Part shown: positions 34,970-43,254 of the stretch, in pieces
How the letters are laid out: every line of letters begins with the position of its first letter
How positions within the stretch are numbered: position 1 is the stretch's first letter
From: Burkholderia plantarii
Lineage (GTDB): Bacteria > Pseudomonadota > Gammaproteobacteria > Burkholderiales > Burkholderiaceae
Assembly: GCF_001411805.1 (NCBI RefSeq)
Contig: NZ_CP007213.1
Span: 3,224,001-3,288,000, forward strand
Length of the DNA: 64,000 nt
Direction of reading: 5' to 3'
Translations under genes and position numbers: made by a program
Notes under the pieces: generated by a model
What the model was told of the DNA's origin: nothing
Databases searched by the model: none
The model's input: the letters and a program-made list of their open reading frames with translations, nothing else

Positions 34970-35719
34970 TTAAACGGCGAGCGAGCCACCGTCAACGTAG
35001 AGTTCGACGCCTGCGATATAGCTGCTCTCGCTCGACGCGAGGAAGAGCACGGCGCGCGCGATCTCGTCCGGCTGTCCCAAGCGCCCCAGCGGGACGAGTT
35101 GCTTCAGCATGTCTTCGACTCCCGGTCGCGCGTCGAGGTAGTTCCGCATCGGGCGTGTCTCGGTCCCGCTTGGTGAAACCACGTTCACGCGGATGCCGCG
35201 CTCTCGCAGGTCGGTCGTCCAGCTTCGCGCGAATGACCGCACCGCCGCCTTGCTGGCGTTGTAAAGCGACTGGCCAGGAAAGCCCTTGCTGCCGGCCACC
35301 GATCCATTCAGGACCACGACGCTGCCCGACGAGAGCAGCGGCAAGGCCTTTTGCACCGTGAAAAGCAAACCGCGCACATTGAGGCCGAAAAGTTGGTCGA
35401 AGCCTGCCTCGTCGATGGTGCCCAGAGGACGTGGCTCGATGTCGGCAACGCCCGCATTGGCAAAAACCACGTCAAGCTTGCCGTGGTCGTGCTCGATACG
35501 ACCGTAGAGTCGATCGAGATCGGCGAGATTGCTCGCGTCCCCCTGAACGCCGACGGCACCGTTTCCGATTGCTTCCACCGCCTCGTCCAGGCGATTTTGC
35601 CTGCGGCCCGTGATGTAGACCGTGGCACCTTCTTCCGCGAAAAGCCTGGCGCTGGCAAGGCCAATGCCCTCGCTGCCACCGGTGATTGCAACGACCTTGT
35701 TCTCGAACCGTTTCGTCAT
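34970..35719 (-). CDS. Short-chain dehydrogenase/reductase
   Basis: A 249-aa classical SDR with TGGSEGIGLA, FANAGVADIEP (NAG motif), the catalytic Ser in VVLNGSVAGSKGFPG, YNASK (YxxxK), and the C-terminal YIAGVELYVDGGSLAV. Divergent from a TetR gene, with an inverted repeat covering the shared promoter. It is probably an NAD(P)H-dependent carbonyl reductase repressed by that TetR. Confidence 0.92.
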   Translation of the reverse strand: MTKRFENKVVAITGGSEGIGLASARLFAEEGATVYITGRRQNRLDEAVEAIGNGAVGVQGDASNLADLDRLYGRIEHDHGKLDVVFANAGVADIEPRPLGTIDEAGFDQLFGLNVRGLLFTVQKALPLLSSGSVVVLNGSVAGSKGFPGQSLYNASKAAVRSFARSWTTDLRERGIRVNVVSPSGTETRPMRNYLDARPGVEDMLKQLVPLGRLGQPDEIARAVLFLASSESSYIAGVELYVDGGSLAV

Positions 35720-35733
35720 ACATGCCCCTGTTT

Positions 35734-35780
35734 AAGTGGAGGATTGCTCCACTTAGTATATGGAGGCATCATCCACTTAT
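35734..35780. promoter_or_regulatory. Tandem palindromic operators between SDR and TetR genes
   Basis: AAGTGGAG and CTCCACTT form a perfect 8-bp inverted repeat around GATTG (35734-35754). A second, imperfect copy (ATGGAGG...ATCCACTTA) follows directly at about 35759-35780. Both sit just upstream of the SDR ATG and 20-65 nt upstream of the TetR ATG, as expected for a repressor controlling both directions. Confidence 0.75.
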
Positions 35781-35800
35781 CAAGGGAAATCAGAGCGACG

Positions 35801-36382
35801 ATGAAGGCCAGGCATTCCACCATTGACGAAGCGCCGCTGCGAGCCGACGCACTCCGCAACCGGGAACGCATTCTCGAAGCGGCGGAGGCGCTGTTCATCG
35901 AACGCGGCATCGAGGCGTCGCTCGACGACATTGCGAAGCGCGCCAACGTCGGTATCGGCACGCTCTATCGCCGTTTCCCGACGCGCGACGCGCTCCTCGC
36001 CGCGACGAGCGACGAGCGCCTCCTGGCGCTCGCCAAGGCAAGCCGCGCACGCGACGGCAAGCTGGGGCCGGGCGCATCCATACGCGCCTTCGTCAAGGAA
36101 CTCGTGAACCACGCAAGCCACTATCGCGGACTGGCGGCGTTGCTCGGAACGGTGCTTCAGGAAGGGACCCCTGGCTGCCACGCCGGGCGTGAAGAAGGAT
36201 GCCGACTGCTCCAGCGTGCCCAGACGGCCGGGGTGGTTCGCACCGACGTCTCCATCGACGATCTGGTGTGCGTGGTCACGGCGATCGCCCTCGCCGTCGA
36301 GCAAGGTGGCGCAACGGAATCGCGTGTCGCCCACCTGGTCGACCTCTTCTTCGACGGCATCGGCAATACCGGGTCGGCCTGA
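35801..36382 (+). CDS. TetR-family repressor
   Basis: A 193-aa regulator. The helix-turn-helix lies at about residues 20-65 (RILEAAEALFIERGIEASLDDIAKRANVGIGTLYRRFPTRDALL) and is followed by a helical C-terminal domain with HAGREEGCRLLQRAQ. It is divergent from an SDR gene with tandem palindromes between them, so it most likely controls that gene and itself. Confidence 0.92.
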   Translation: MKARHSTIDEAPLRADALRNRERILEAAEALFIERGIEASLDDIAKRANVGIGTLYRRFPTRDALLAATSDERLLALAKASRARDGKLGPGASIRAFVKELVNHASHYRGLAALLGTVLQEGTPGCHAGREEGCRLLQRAQTAGVVRTDVSIDDLVCVVTAIALAVEQGGATESRVAHLVDLFFDGIGNTGSA

Positions 36383-36437
36383 AGACACCGGCCTCGTCTC
36401 ACCCTGCAGAAGCCACGTGGGCGGCAATCGGATCGGG

Positions 36438-36461
36438 AAAAAATTGCCTGCCCTCAGGCAA
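36438..36461 (-). terminator. Rho-independent terminator overlapping the IclR stop
   Basis: Read leftward, a 7-bp stem TTGCCTG/CAGGCAA with a 4-nt loop is followed by six T. The hairpin includes the TGA of the IclR gene itself, so termination comes immediately at the end of the coding region. Confidence 0.8.
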
Positions 36462-37278
36462 GGGTTCGGATTGAGCTACTGATACCCCGTGCGCAATCGA
36501 TCACGGAGGGCGCAAGGCGCGCCTCCGCTTCCGCCGGCGTCCAACGGCTCGTCGGCGCGACGACATGAACCGCACCGACCGGTCGACGCTCCCCGTCGAG
36601 CACAGGCGCCGCGATCGTCATATCGCCGATAAAAAGTTCCTCGCGATTCGACGCATAGCCATTGCGCCGCCCAAGCGCAAGACGCGTCCCGATCTCCGCG
36701 AGATCCGTGACCGTGTACTGCGTATGCGTCACGCGATCGCTGGCCACCAGCAGCGCGCGTGCCTCGTCGTCCGGCAGCGCCGCGAGATACGCCCGCCCCG
36801 ACGCCGTGCAGTACATCGGAATGCGGCTGCCTATCGGCATATGGATCGGCACGAACTTCGTACAGACGAAGCGTGCAACGTAGACCATGTCGACGCCGTC
36901 CGGCTCGGTCAGATTGGTGGTCTCCCCGGTGACATTGGTGAGTTCGGACAGAAACGGGTTGGCGACGTCGATCAGCGTGTCGGCGGCAAGATAGTTGAAA
37001 CCGATTTGCATGACGCGCGGCGCGAGCTGATACCGCTTCGTGCGCGGATGCTTTTTCACGTAGCCGAGCTTCTCCAGCGTGTAGATCATGCGCTGCGCGG
37101 AGCTTTTGGTAATCGACGTCGCCTCCGCGACTTCGGGCAGCGTCATCGACCGGCGCTGCGCGCTGAACGCGCGTAGCACCGCGATTCCCTTCTCCAGCGA
37201 CTGATTGAACAGCGCATCCGGCGTCTCGTCCGATCCCGGAGAGGCTTCCGGCGGCGCGTCGGGGGTCTTGCGTGTCAT
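36454..37278 (-). CDS. IclR-family transcriptional regulator
   Basis: A 274-aa regulator with an N-terminal winged helix (about residues 25-90: LEKGIAVLRAFSAQRRSMTLPEVAEATSITKSSAQRMI) and the IclR effector domain (YCTASGRAYLAALP, GYASNREELFIGDMTIAAPVLD). It is divergent from an amino-acid ABC transporter operon, and the intervening A/T-rich region is full of TATCGA motifs. It probably controls uptake and oxidation of the transported amine or amino acid. Confidence 0.93.
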   Translation of the reverse strand: MTRKTPDAPPEASPGSDETPDALFNQSLEKGIAVLRAFSAQRRSMTLPEVAEATSITKSSAQRMIYTLEKLGYVKKHPRTKRYQLAPRVMQIGFNYLAADTLIDVANPFLSELTNVTGETTNLTEPDGVDMVYVARFVCTKFVPIHMPIGSRIPMYCTASGRAYLAALPDDEARALLVASDRVTHTQYTVTDLAEIGTRLALGRRNGYASNREELFIGDMTIAAPVLDGERRPVGAVHVVAPTSRWTPAEAEARLAPSVIDCARGISSSIRTLA

Positions 37279-37300
37279 GGCTTACCCATTGGTTAGGCGT

Positions 37301-37396
37301 GGTATCGACATTACCATATCGAATATCGATACGCAATTTTCGTTAATCGATAATTTTGATTCGAATACCATAGCTATATCGATGGTAGTCGATACC
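37301..37396. promoter_or_regulatory. Cluster of TATCGA/TCGATA elements in IclR-ABC promoter region
   Basis: Six TATCGA or TCGATA elements occur within 96 bp: 37301-37308 (GGTATCGA), 37317, 37324, 37347, 37377 and 37389-37396 (TCGATACC). The two outermost form an inverted GGTATCGA/TCGATACC pair. This lies between the divergent IclR and transporter genes in a markedly A/T-rich stretch and probably contains the operators and both promoters. Confidence 0.65.
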
Positions 37397-37430
37397 CCTG
37401 TCGGCCCCCGCCAACTCCGTGGAGAGACTC

Positions 37431-38195
37431 ATGTTCCAGTTCGCCAAACGCTTCGCCAGTGTCTTTGCAACAGGATTGCTGCTCGCCGGCGCGCCGGCCT
37501 GGGCGGCTGCCGCCACCACCTACGAGGTCGGCTCGACGGCCACCGGCGTGCCGTTCACCTTTCTCGATGTGAAGAGCAATTCGATCCAGGGGCTGCTGGT
37601 CGATGCGATCACGGCAACGGGCAAGGCGGCGGGCTTCGACGTGAAGATCGAGCAGACCACGTTCTCGTCGCTGATTCCCTCGCTGACCACCAAAAAGATC
37701 GACATCATTTCAGCCGCCATGCTGAAGACGCCGGCGCGCCAACAGGTCGTCGATTTCTCCGATACGGTCTATTCGTATGGCGAAGGCCTGATCGTTCGCG
37801 CCGACGACAAAGGTCAGTACAGGTCCATGGACGATCTCAAGGGCGAGATCGTCGGCGCGCAGGTCGGCACCGCGTTCGTCGACGCCTTGAACAAGAAGGG
37901 CATCTTCAAGGAAGTGCGCACCTACGATTCGGTCGCCGACATCATGCGCGACGTCGCATTGGGCCGTATCAAGGCAGGTTTCGGTGATCATCCGATCATT
38001 GCGTACCAGCTTCAGCACAATCCGAATCCGCAACTGCGTCTCGTCAGCGGATATCAGCCTTCGGTGAAAGGCCAGTTGTGCTTCGTCGTGCGCAAGGGCG
38101 ACACGGCCATGCTGGAGCAGTTGAATGCCGGCATCAGGAAGATCAAGGCCGACGGCACGCTCACGCAGATCGTCAAGAAGTGGCAGGTGGAATGA
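37431..38195 (+). CDS. Amino-acid ABC transporter periplasmic binding protein
   Basis: A family-3 solute-binding protein of 254 aa. The signal peptide MFQFAKRFASVFATG...AWAAAA is followed by the two-lobed domain (VGSTATGVPFTFLD, GLLVDAITATGKAAGF, DIISAAMLKTPARQQVVDFS, GAQVGTAFVDAL). RBS GGAG precedes the ATG. It delivers a polar or cationic amino acid or related amine to the permease encoded next. The ligand is not predictable with confidence. Confidence 0.93.
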   Translation: MFQFAKRFASVFATGLLLAGAPAWAAAATTYEVGSTATGVPFTFLDVKSNSIQGLLVDAITATGKAAGFDVKIEQTTFSSLIPSLTTKKIDIISAAMLKTPARQQVVDFSDTVYSYGEGLIVRADDKGQYRSMDDLKGEIVGAQVGTAFVDALNKKGIFKEVRTYDSVADIMRDVALGRIKAGFGDHPIIAYQLQHNPNPQLRLVSGYQPSVKGQLCFVVRKGDTAMLEQLNAGIRKIKADGTLTQIVKKWQVE

Positions 38196-38224
38196 CGCCG
38201 TTTCCAGAATGAGGACAGCCCGCC

Positions 38225-38881
38225 ATGTTCTTCCAGAACGCCGTTGAATTCCTGCCGATCCTGCTGAAAGGTGCGGTCGTCACGATCGAGATCACTTTCT
38301 GCTCGTTCGTGCTGAGCACCGTGCTCGGGTTGCTGCTCGCGCTGATGCGCGTGTCCGAGAACCGCGTCGCGTCGAACGCGGCCGCTACTTTCATCAACGT
38401 GATTCGCGGACTGCCGATCATCGTCCAGCTCTTCTACATCTACTTTGTGCTGCCCGATCTCGGCGTGCAGTTATCCGCCTTCCAGGCCGGGTTTATCGGC
38501 CTCGGCATCGCGTACTCGGTCTATCAGGCCGAGAACTTCCGCGCGGGCATTCAGGCGATCGATCACGGGCAGATCGAAGCGGCGCAGTCCATCGGCATGC
38601 GCGGCGCGATGATCATGCGGCGCGTGGTGTTGCCGCAAGCGTTCCGGATCGCGTTGCCGCCGTACGGCAACACGCTCGTGATGATGCTCAAGGATTCGTC
38701 GCTCGCCTCGACCATCACGGTTGCCGAAATGACGCGTGCCGGGCAGCTCATCGCATCTTCGACGTTTCAGAACATGACGGTTTTCACGCTGGTCGCGCTG
38801 CTTTATCTCGGACTCAGCCTGCCGCTCGTCTATGGACTGCGGCGGCTCGAACGCCGCCTGGGACTGAAAGGAAAACGATGA
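38225..38881 (+). CDS. Amino-acid ABC transporter permease (HisM/GlnP type)
   Basis: A 218-aa inner-membrane permease with about five membrane helices. The EAA loop that contacts the ATPase is visible as EAAQSIGMRGAMIMRRVVLP, and NVIRGLPIIVQLFYIYFVLP is typical of the polar amino-acid family. The last four bases overlap the ATPase start (ATGA). A single permease gene implies a homodimer. Confidence 0.93.
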   Translation: MFFQNAVEFLPILLKGAVVTIEITFCSFVLSTVLGLLLALMRVSENRVASNAAATFINVIRGLPIIVQLFYIYFVLPDLGVQLSAFQAGFIGLGIAYSVYQAENFRAGIQAIDHGQIEAAQSIGMRGAMIMRRVVLPQAFRIALPPYGNTLVMMLKDSSLASTITVAEMTRAGQLIASSTFQNMTVFTLVALLYLGLSLPLVYGLRRLERRLGLKGKR

Positions 38882-39624
38882 TCAAGGTCGACTCGATTCA
38901 CAAGCGATTTCACGATCAGCACGTGCTGAAGGGCGTCAGTCTGAACGTGGAACGCGGCCAGGTGGTATGTCTGATCGGTCCGTCGGGCTCGGGCAAATCC
39001 ACGCTGTTACGCTGTATCAACGGGCTGGAACGGCATGACGCCGGAGAGATTACCGTCGAGGGTCGCACCGTCGACGCAAAATCGAAGCAGATCCACGAAC
39101 TGCGTGCGCAGGTCGGCATGGTGTTCCAGCGTTTCAATCTGTTTCCGCATCGCACGGCACTGGAAAACGTGTTCGAGGGTCCCGTGTTCGTGAAGAAGCA
39201 CGCACGCGCTCAGGCACGCGAGCGAGCGCGTCATCTGCTCGACAAGGTCGGGCTTGCGCATCGTATGAACGCGCATCCGGCGGAACTGTCGGGCGGACAG
39301 CAGCAGCGCGTGGCGATCGCGCGAGCGCTGGCCATGGAGCCCAAGGCGATTCTCTTCGACGAACCCACCTCGGCGCTCGACCCGGAGCTGGTCGGTGAAG
39401 TGCTCGGCGTGATGCGCCAACTTGCCAGCGACGGCATGACGATGATCGTCGTCACGCACGAAATGGCGTTTGCGCGCGAAGTGGCAAACCGCGTGTGCTT
39501 TCTTCACGACGGTACGATCCATGAGGAAGGGCCGGCCGCCGACCTGTTCGAACGTCCACGCAATCCTCGCACCCGCGAGTTTCTCGGCAAGATGCCTGCG
39601 CTTACCGGTGCATCCCGGATTTGA
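38878..39624 (+). CDS. Amino-acid ABC transporter ATPase (GlnQ type)
   Basis: A 248-aa ATPase with Walker A GPSGSGKST, Q-loop VFQRFNLFPH, signature LSGGQQQRVAIARA, Walker B ILFDEPTSALDPE and switch His in VVTHEM. The start overlaps the permease stop by four bases. It energises import by the permease and binding protein encoded upstream. Confidence 0.95.
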   Translation: MIKVDSIHKRFHDQHVLKGVSLNVERGQVVCLIGPSGSGKSTLLRCINGLERHDAGEITVEGRTVDAKSKQIHELRAQVGMVFQRFNLFPHRTALENVFEGPVFVKKHARAQARERARHLLDKVGLAHRMNAHPAELSGGQQQRVAIARALAMEPKAILFDEPTSALDPELVGEVLGVMRQLASDGMTMIVVTHEMAFAREVANRVCFLHDGTIHEEGPAADLFERPRNPRTREFLGKMPALTGASRI

Positions 39625-39632
39625 ATACCACT

Positions 39633-40925
39633 ATGAGCCTGGTCGAAGTTGCAAACCCGTTGCCCCCTTCGCTGTGGGCGGCAACGGCGGAACCCTCCGT
39701 CGCTACACCGCCGCTCGATGCTTCGGTCACGGTGGACGTGGCGATCGTGGGCGCGGGATACACGGGTTTGTCGACAGCCTTGCATCTGGCGGAACAGGGT
39801 TTACGCGTCTGCGTGATCGACGCCAACGAACCCGGATGGGGCGCGTCCGGCCGCAACGGCGGCCAGGTGATCCCCGGCCTGAAATACGATCCCGACGAAC
39901 TCATGCGGCGCTATGGCCAACGAGATGGAGCCGCGCTCGTGCAGATGGCGGGCGGCGCCGCGGATACGGTGTTCGACCTGATCGAGCGTCACGGTATTCA
40001 GTGCAATGCGACGCGCGCCGGCTGGATTCAGCCGACTCATTCGAGCAAGCTGCTCGGCACGCTGCACGCCCGGGCGCGGCAGTGGGAATTGCGCGGTGCT
40101 CCGGTCGAACTGCTCGACCGTGCGCAGATATCGAGGCGGCTCGGGACGGGCGCATTCGTCGGCGGCTGGGTTGACCTGCGTGCGGGTAGCGTGCATCCGT
40201 TGAGCTTCGCGCGCGGCCTCGCGCGGGCGGCGCAACAGGCAGGCACGGCGATCCATGGTGGAACCCGCGCCGCGAGCATCGAGCGCGGTCCGGCAGGCTG
40301 GCGGATTCGCACGGCACGGGGGCCGCTCATCGATGCAAAGCAGATTCTGCTGGCCACCAACGGCTATACCGACGGGCTGTGGCCACGCCTCGCCCAATCG
40401 GTGATCGCGGCGAATAGCTTCATCGTCGTAACCAAACCACTGCCCGACGATGTCGGCGCCACGATCCTGCCAGGCGGCGAGGTGGCTTCCGATTCGCGGC
40501 GCCTGCTGCTTTATTTCCGCAAGGACGCGCATGGGCGTCTGCTGATGGGTGGACGCGGACCGTTTCGCGAGCCCCGCCATGCGGCGGACTGGGCCCATCT
40601 GGAGCGCGCGGCGCAGTTGATGTTTCCACAACTGAAGGACATCGGATACGAATACCGGTGGGCCGGCCGCATCGCCATTACGCGCAATTTCCTGCCGCAT
40701 GTTCATCTGCCGGCGGAAGGCATGACGATCGCGCTCGGTTACAACGGACGCGGCATTGCGATGGCGACGACCTTGGGCAAGCATCTGGCCGCTTTGATCG
40801 CCGGGACGACACGCGGGTTGCCGCTTCCGCCAACGTCGATCGAGCCCGTTCCGCTCCATGCCCTGCAGCGGTTTTACATCAGCGCTGGCGTGGCGTGGTA
40901 TGGACTACTCGATGCGCTTTCCTGA
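39633..40925 (+). CDS. FAD-dependent oxidoreductase, PuuB/DAO-like
   Basis: A 430-aa flavoenzyme of the gamma-glutamylputrescine oxidase/glycine oxidase group. VDVAIVGAGYTGLSTALHLAEQG binds the FAD ADP moiety, and GWGASGRNGGQVIPGLKYDP is the characteristic flavin loop of PuuB-like enzymes. LATNGYTDGLWP and ALGYNGRGIAMAT follow. ATG 39633 is chosen over TTG 39621, which overlaps the ATPase stop. As last gene of the ABC operon it most likely oxidises the imported amine or amino acid. Confidence 0.9.
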   Translation: MSLVEVANPLPPSLWAATAEPSVATPPLDASVTVDVAIVGAGYTGLSTALHLAEQGLRVCVIDANEPGWGASGRNGGQVIPGLKYDPDELMRRYGQRDGAALVQMAGGAADTVFDLIERHGIQCNATRAGWIQPTHSSKLLGTLHARARQWELRGAPVELLDRAQISRRLGTGAFVGGWVDLRAGSVHPLSFARGLARAAQQAGTAIHGGTRAASIERGPAGWRIRTARGPLIDAKQILLATNGYTDGLWPRLAQSVIAANSFIVVTKPLPDDVGATILPGGEVASDSRRLLLYFRKDAHGRLLMGGRGPFREPRHAADWAHLERAAQLMFPQLKDIGYEYRWAGRIAITRNFLPHVHLPAEGMTIALGYNGRGIAMATTLGKHLAALIAGTTRGLPLPPTSIEPVPLHALQRFYISAGVAWYGLLDALS

Positions 40926-40948
40926 GCACGCGTTCAAGCGCATCCAGT

Positions 40949-40965
40949 GAAGCCCGCACGGCTTC
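40949..40965 (+). terminator. Weak hairpin after the oxidoreductase gene
   Basis: GAAGCC/GGCTTC pair around a 5-nt loop and are followed by GTTTG rather than a clean T run. It lies 24 nt after the stop and may end the operon. Confidence 0.35.
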
Positions 40966-41127
40966 GTTTGAAGCGACACGCGCTTGAGGTCCACGTGCGA
41001 TGCCAGCGCCTGCGCCGCCCCCCGCATGCCCGCCAGGAATGACTGTTATCGCCGCCCCCCGCCTTCTTCGCCGACCGCCCTGCCGTCAAGATTCGCTCAT
41101 CGACCCAACCACAACAGGAGCAACACG

Positions 41128-41694
41128 ATGAGCCAGTTCCCCTCCCACACGATCGACACCGCCCCGGCCGACTCGAAGGCCTCGCTCGAAGGCGCGAAAA
41201 AGGCCTTCGGCTTCGTGCCGAACCTGCAGTCGCACATGGCCGAATCGCCCGAACTGCTGGCAGGCTACTCGGCCCTCTGGGACCTGTTCGGCAAGAGCAC
41301 GCTGAGCGCGCACGAGCAGCAGGTGGTCTACCTGACCTCGAACTTCGAGAACGACTGCCACTACTGCATGGCCGGCCACAGCACGCTGGCGAAGATGATC
41401 GGCATGGACGCGGCCACCGTCGCCGCGCTGCGCGCCGGCACCGCGCTGCCCGACCCGAAGCTCGAGGCGCTGCACCGCCTGACCACGATCGTGGTGCGCG
41501 AGCGCGGCTTCGTGCCGGACGCCGAGATCGACGCGTTCCTCGCGGCCGGCTACACGCGCCGCAACGTGCTGGAAGTGATCCTCGGCGTCGCCACCAAGGT
41601 GATGAGCAACTACACGAACCACGTCGTGCATACCGAATACGACGCGTTCATGAAGGGCAACGAGTGGACCAAGCCCGGCACTGCCACGGCCTGA
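41128..41694 (+). CDS. Carboxymuconolactone-decarboxylase/AhpD-like protein
   Basis: A 188-aa helical CMD-family protein with the redox motif CHYCMAGH (CxxC followed by His three residues later), as in AhpD-type peroxidase-linked disulfide reductants. RBS AGGAG lies 7 nt before the ATG. It is followed by a peroxiredoxin-like gene with CPYC, so a role in peroxide or electrophile detoxification is likely. It may use lipoamide-linked reductants like AhpD; that is not visible from sequence. Confidence 0.9.
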   Translation: MSQFPSHTIDTAPADSKASLEGAKKAFGFVPNLQSHMAESPELLAGYSALWDLFGKSTLSAHEQQVVYLTSNFENDCHYCMAGHSTLAKMIGMDAATVAALRAGTALPDPKLEALHRLTTIVVRERGFVPDAEIDAFLAAGYTRRNVLEVILGVATKVMSNYTNHVVHTEYDAFMKGNEWTKPGTATA

Positions 41695-41796
41695 AGTCCA
41701 CACGCGGCACGACATCCGACACACCTGACACCTGACGCGCCGCCTTCCCGCACGCTTCGCGGCCGGCGCGACACGACCTCCCCGATGGAGACGACC

Positions 41797-42468
41797 ATGT
41801 CCCTGCAACAGCAACTCGACGCCTTCAAGGCCGACTTTCGCGGCGGCAAGCCGCCCTACCACGCGCCGCCGGAAATCCACCCGATCATGGAGCGCGCCAC
41901 CGCCGAGCTGATCGCGGGCGGCCAGGCCGGCCGCGCGATCAAGGCCGGCGAGCGCGCCCCGCAATTCACGCTGCGCGACCAGAACGGCCAGGACGTGGCC
42001 TCGGCCGACCTGCTCGCCCAGGGGCCGCTGGTCGTCACGTTCTATCGCGGCGTCTGGTGCCCGTATTGCAACATCGAGCTGCAGGCGCTGAACGCGGTGC
42101 TGCCGCGGCTGCGCGAATACGGCGCGAACCTGGTGGCGATCTCGCCGCAAACGCCCGTCAACAGCCGCAAGTCGGTGCGCGAGAACCGGCTCGACTTCCC
42201 GGTGCTCAGCGATGCCCACGGCGAGACGGCCGCCGCGTTCGGCCTGCGCTTCGCGCTGCCCGACTATCTGGTCGACCTCTACAAGCAGCTGAAGAACGAC
42301 CTGCCGGTGGCCAACGACGATCCGTCGTGGACGCTGCCGATGCCGGCACGCTACGTGATCGGTCGCGACGGAATCGTGCTTTACTCCGAGGTCAATCCCG
42401 ACTACACGCATCGCCCCGAGCCGGACGACCTGTTCCCCGTGCTCGAACGCGCCCGCGCGACGCGCTGA
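41797..42468 (+). CDS. AhpC/TSA-family peroxiredoxin-like protein
   Basis: A 223-aa thioredoxin-fold protein with APQFTLRDQNGQDV and FYRGVWCPYCNIEL (CxxC active site), followed by an N-terminally extended helix pair typical of AhpC/TSA proteins near AhpD genes. ATG 41797 has GGAG 6 nt upstream; the in-frame ATG 41785 lacks a good site. It lies 102 nt after the AhpD-like gene and 67 nt before an SDR gene, probably in one unit. Confidence 0.9.
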   Translation: MSLQQQLDAFKADFRGGKPPYHAPPEIHPIMERATAELIAGGQAGRAIKAGERAPQFTLRDQNGQDVASADLLAQGPLVVTFYRGVWCPYCNIELQALNAVLPRLREYGANLVAISPQTPVNSRKSVRENRLDFPVLSDAHGETAAAFGLRFALPDYLVDLYKQLKNDLPVANDDPSWTLPMPARYVIGRDGIVLYSEVNPDYTHRPEPDDLFPVLERARATR

Positions 42469-42535
42469 ACGCCGCGCCGCACTCCGCGCCGGCCCGCGTC
42501 ATGCGGCGCCGGCGCATCGTCCATGGAGCATTCCG

Positions 42536-43252
42536 ATGAAGCAACGTACCTTTCTCGTCACCGGCGCCTCGAAGGGCATCGGCCTCGCGCTCAGCGAACG
42601 GCTCGCGCGCGCCGGCCATCGCGTGGTCGGCCTCGCGCGCGGCCCGGCCGAGTTCCCCGGTGAACTGGTCACGGTCGACCTGGCCGACCGGGCGGCCACC
42701 GACGCGGCGCTCGCCGCCCTGCTCGCGCGCCACGAATTCGACGGCGTGGTCAACAACGTCGGCCTGGTGAAGCCGCAGAAGCTCGGCGGGATCGATCTCG
42801 ACACGCTCGACGAAGTATTCTCGGTGAACCTGCATCCGGCCGTGCAGACGGTGCAGGCGCTGCTGCCGGGCATGCGCGCGCGCGGCTGGGGCCGCGTGGT
42901 GAACGTGTCGAGCCTGACCATCCTCGGCATCGCCGAGCGCACCGCCTACGCCGCCGCGAAGGCCGCGCTGGTCAGCTTCGCGCGCTCGTGGGCGCTGGAA
43001 CTGGCCGAGACCGGCATCACCGTCAACGCGGTGGCGCCGGGGCCGACCGAAACCGAGCTGTTCCGCGCCAACAACGGGCCGGGCAGCGAGGGCGAGCGCC
43101 GCTACCTGTCGGCCGTGCCGATGGGCCGCTTCGGCCGGCCCGACGAGATCGCGGCCGCGATCGCGTTCCTGCTTTCGGAAGATGCCGGGTTCATCACCGG
43201 CCAGACGCTGTTCGTGGACGGCGGCGCGTCGATCGGCAAGCGCGCGTTCTGA
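42536..43252 (+). CDS. Short-chain dehydrogenase/reductase (FabG-like)
   Basis: A 238-aa SDR with TGASKGIGLA, VNNVGLVKPQ, the catalytic Ser in NVSSLTILG, and YAAAK (YxxxK). The C-terminus is FITGQTLFVDGGASIGKRAF. Last gene of the AhpD-like/peroxiredoxin/SDR set, with its stop 2 nt from the end of a convergent LysR gene. Likely reduces a carbonyl product of oxidative stress or catabolism. Confidence 0.92.
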   Translation: MKQRTFLVTGASKGIGLALSERLARAGHRVVGLARGPAEFPGELVTVDLADRAATDAALAALLARHEFDGVVNNVGLVKPQKLGGIDLDTLDEVFSVNLHPAVQTVQALLPGMRARGWGRVVNVSSLTILGIAERTAYAAAKAALVSFARSWALELAETGITVNAVAPGPTETELFRANNGPGSEGERRYLSAVPMGRFGRPDEIAAAIAFLLSEDAGFITGQTLFVDGGASIGKRAF

Positions 43253-43254
43253 CC

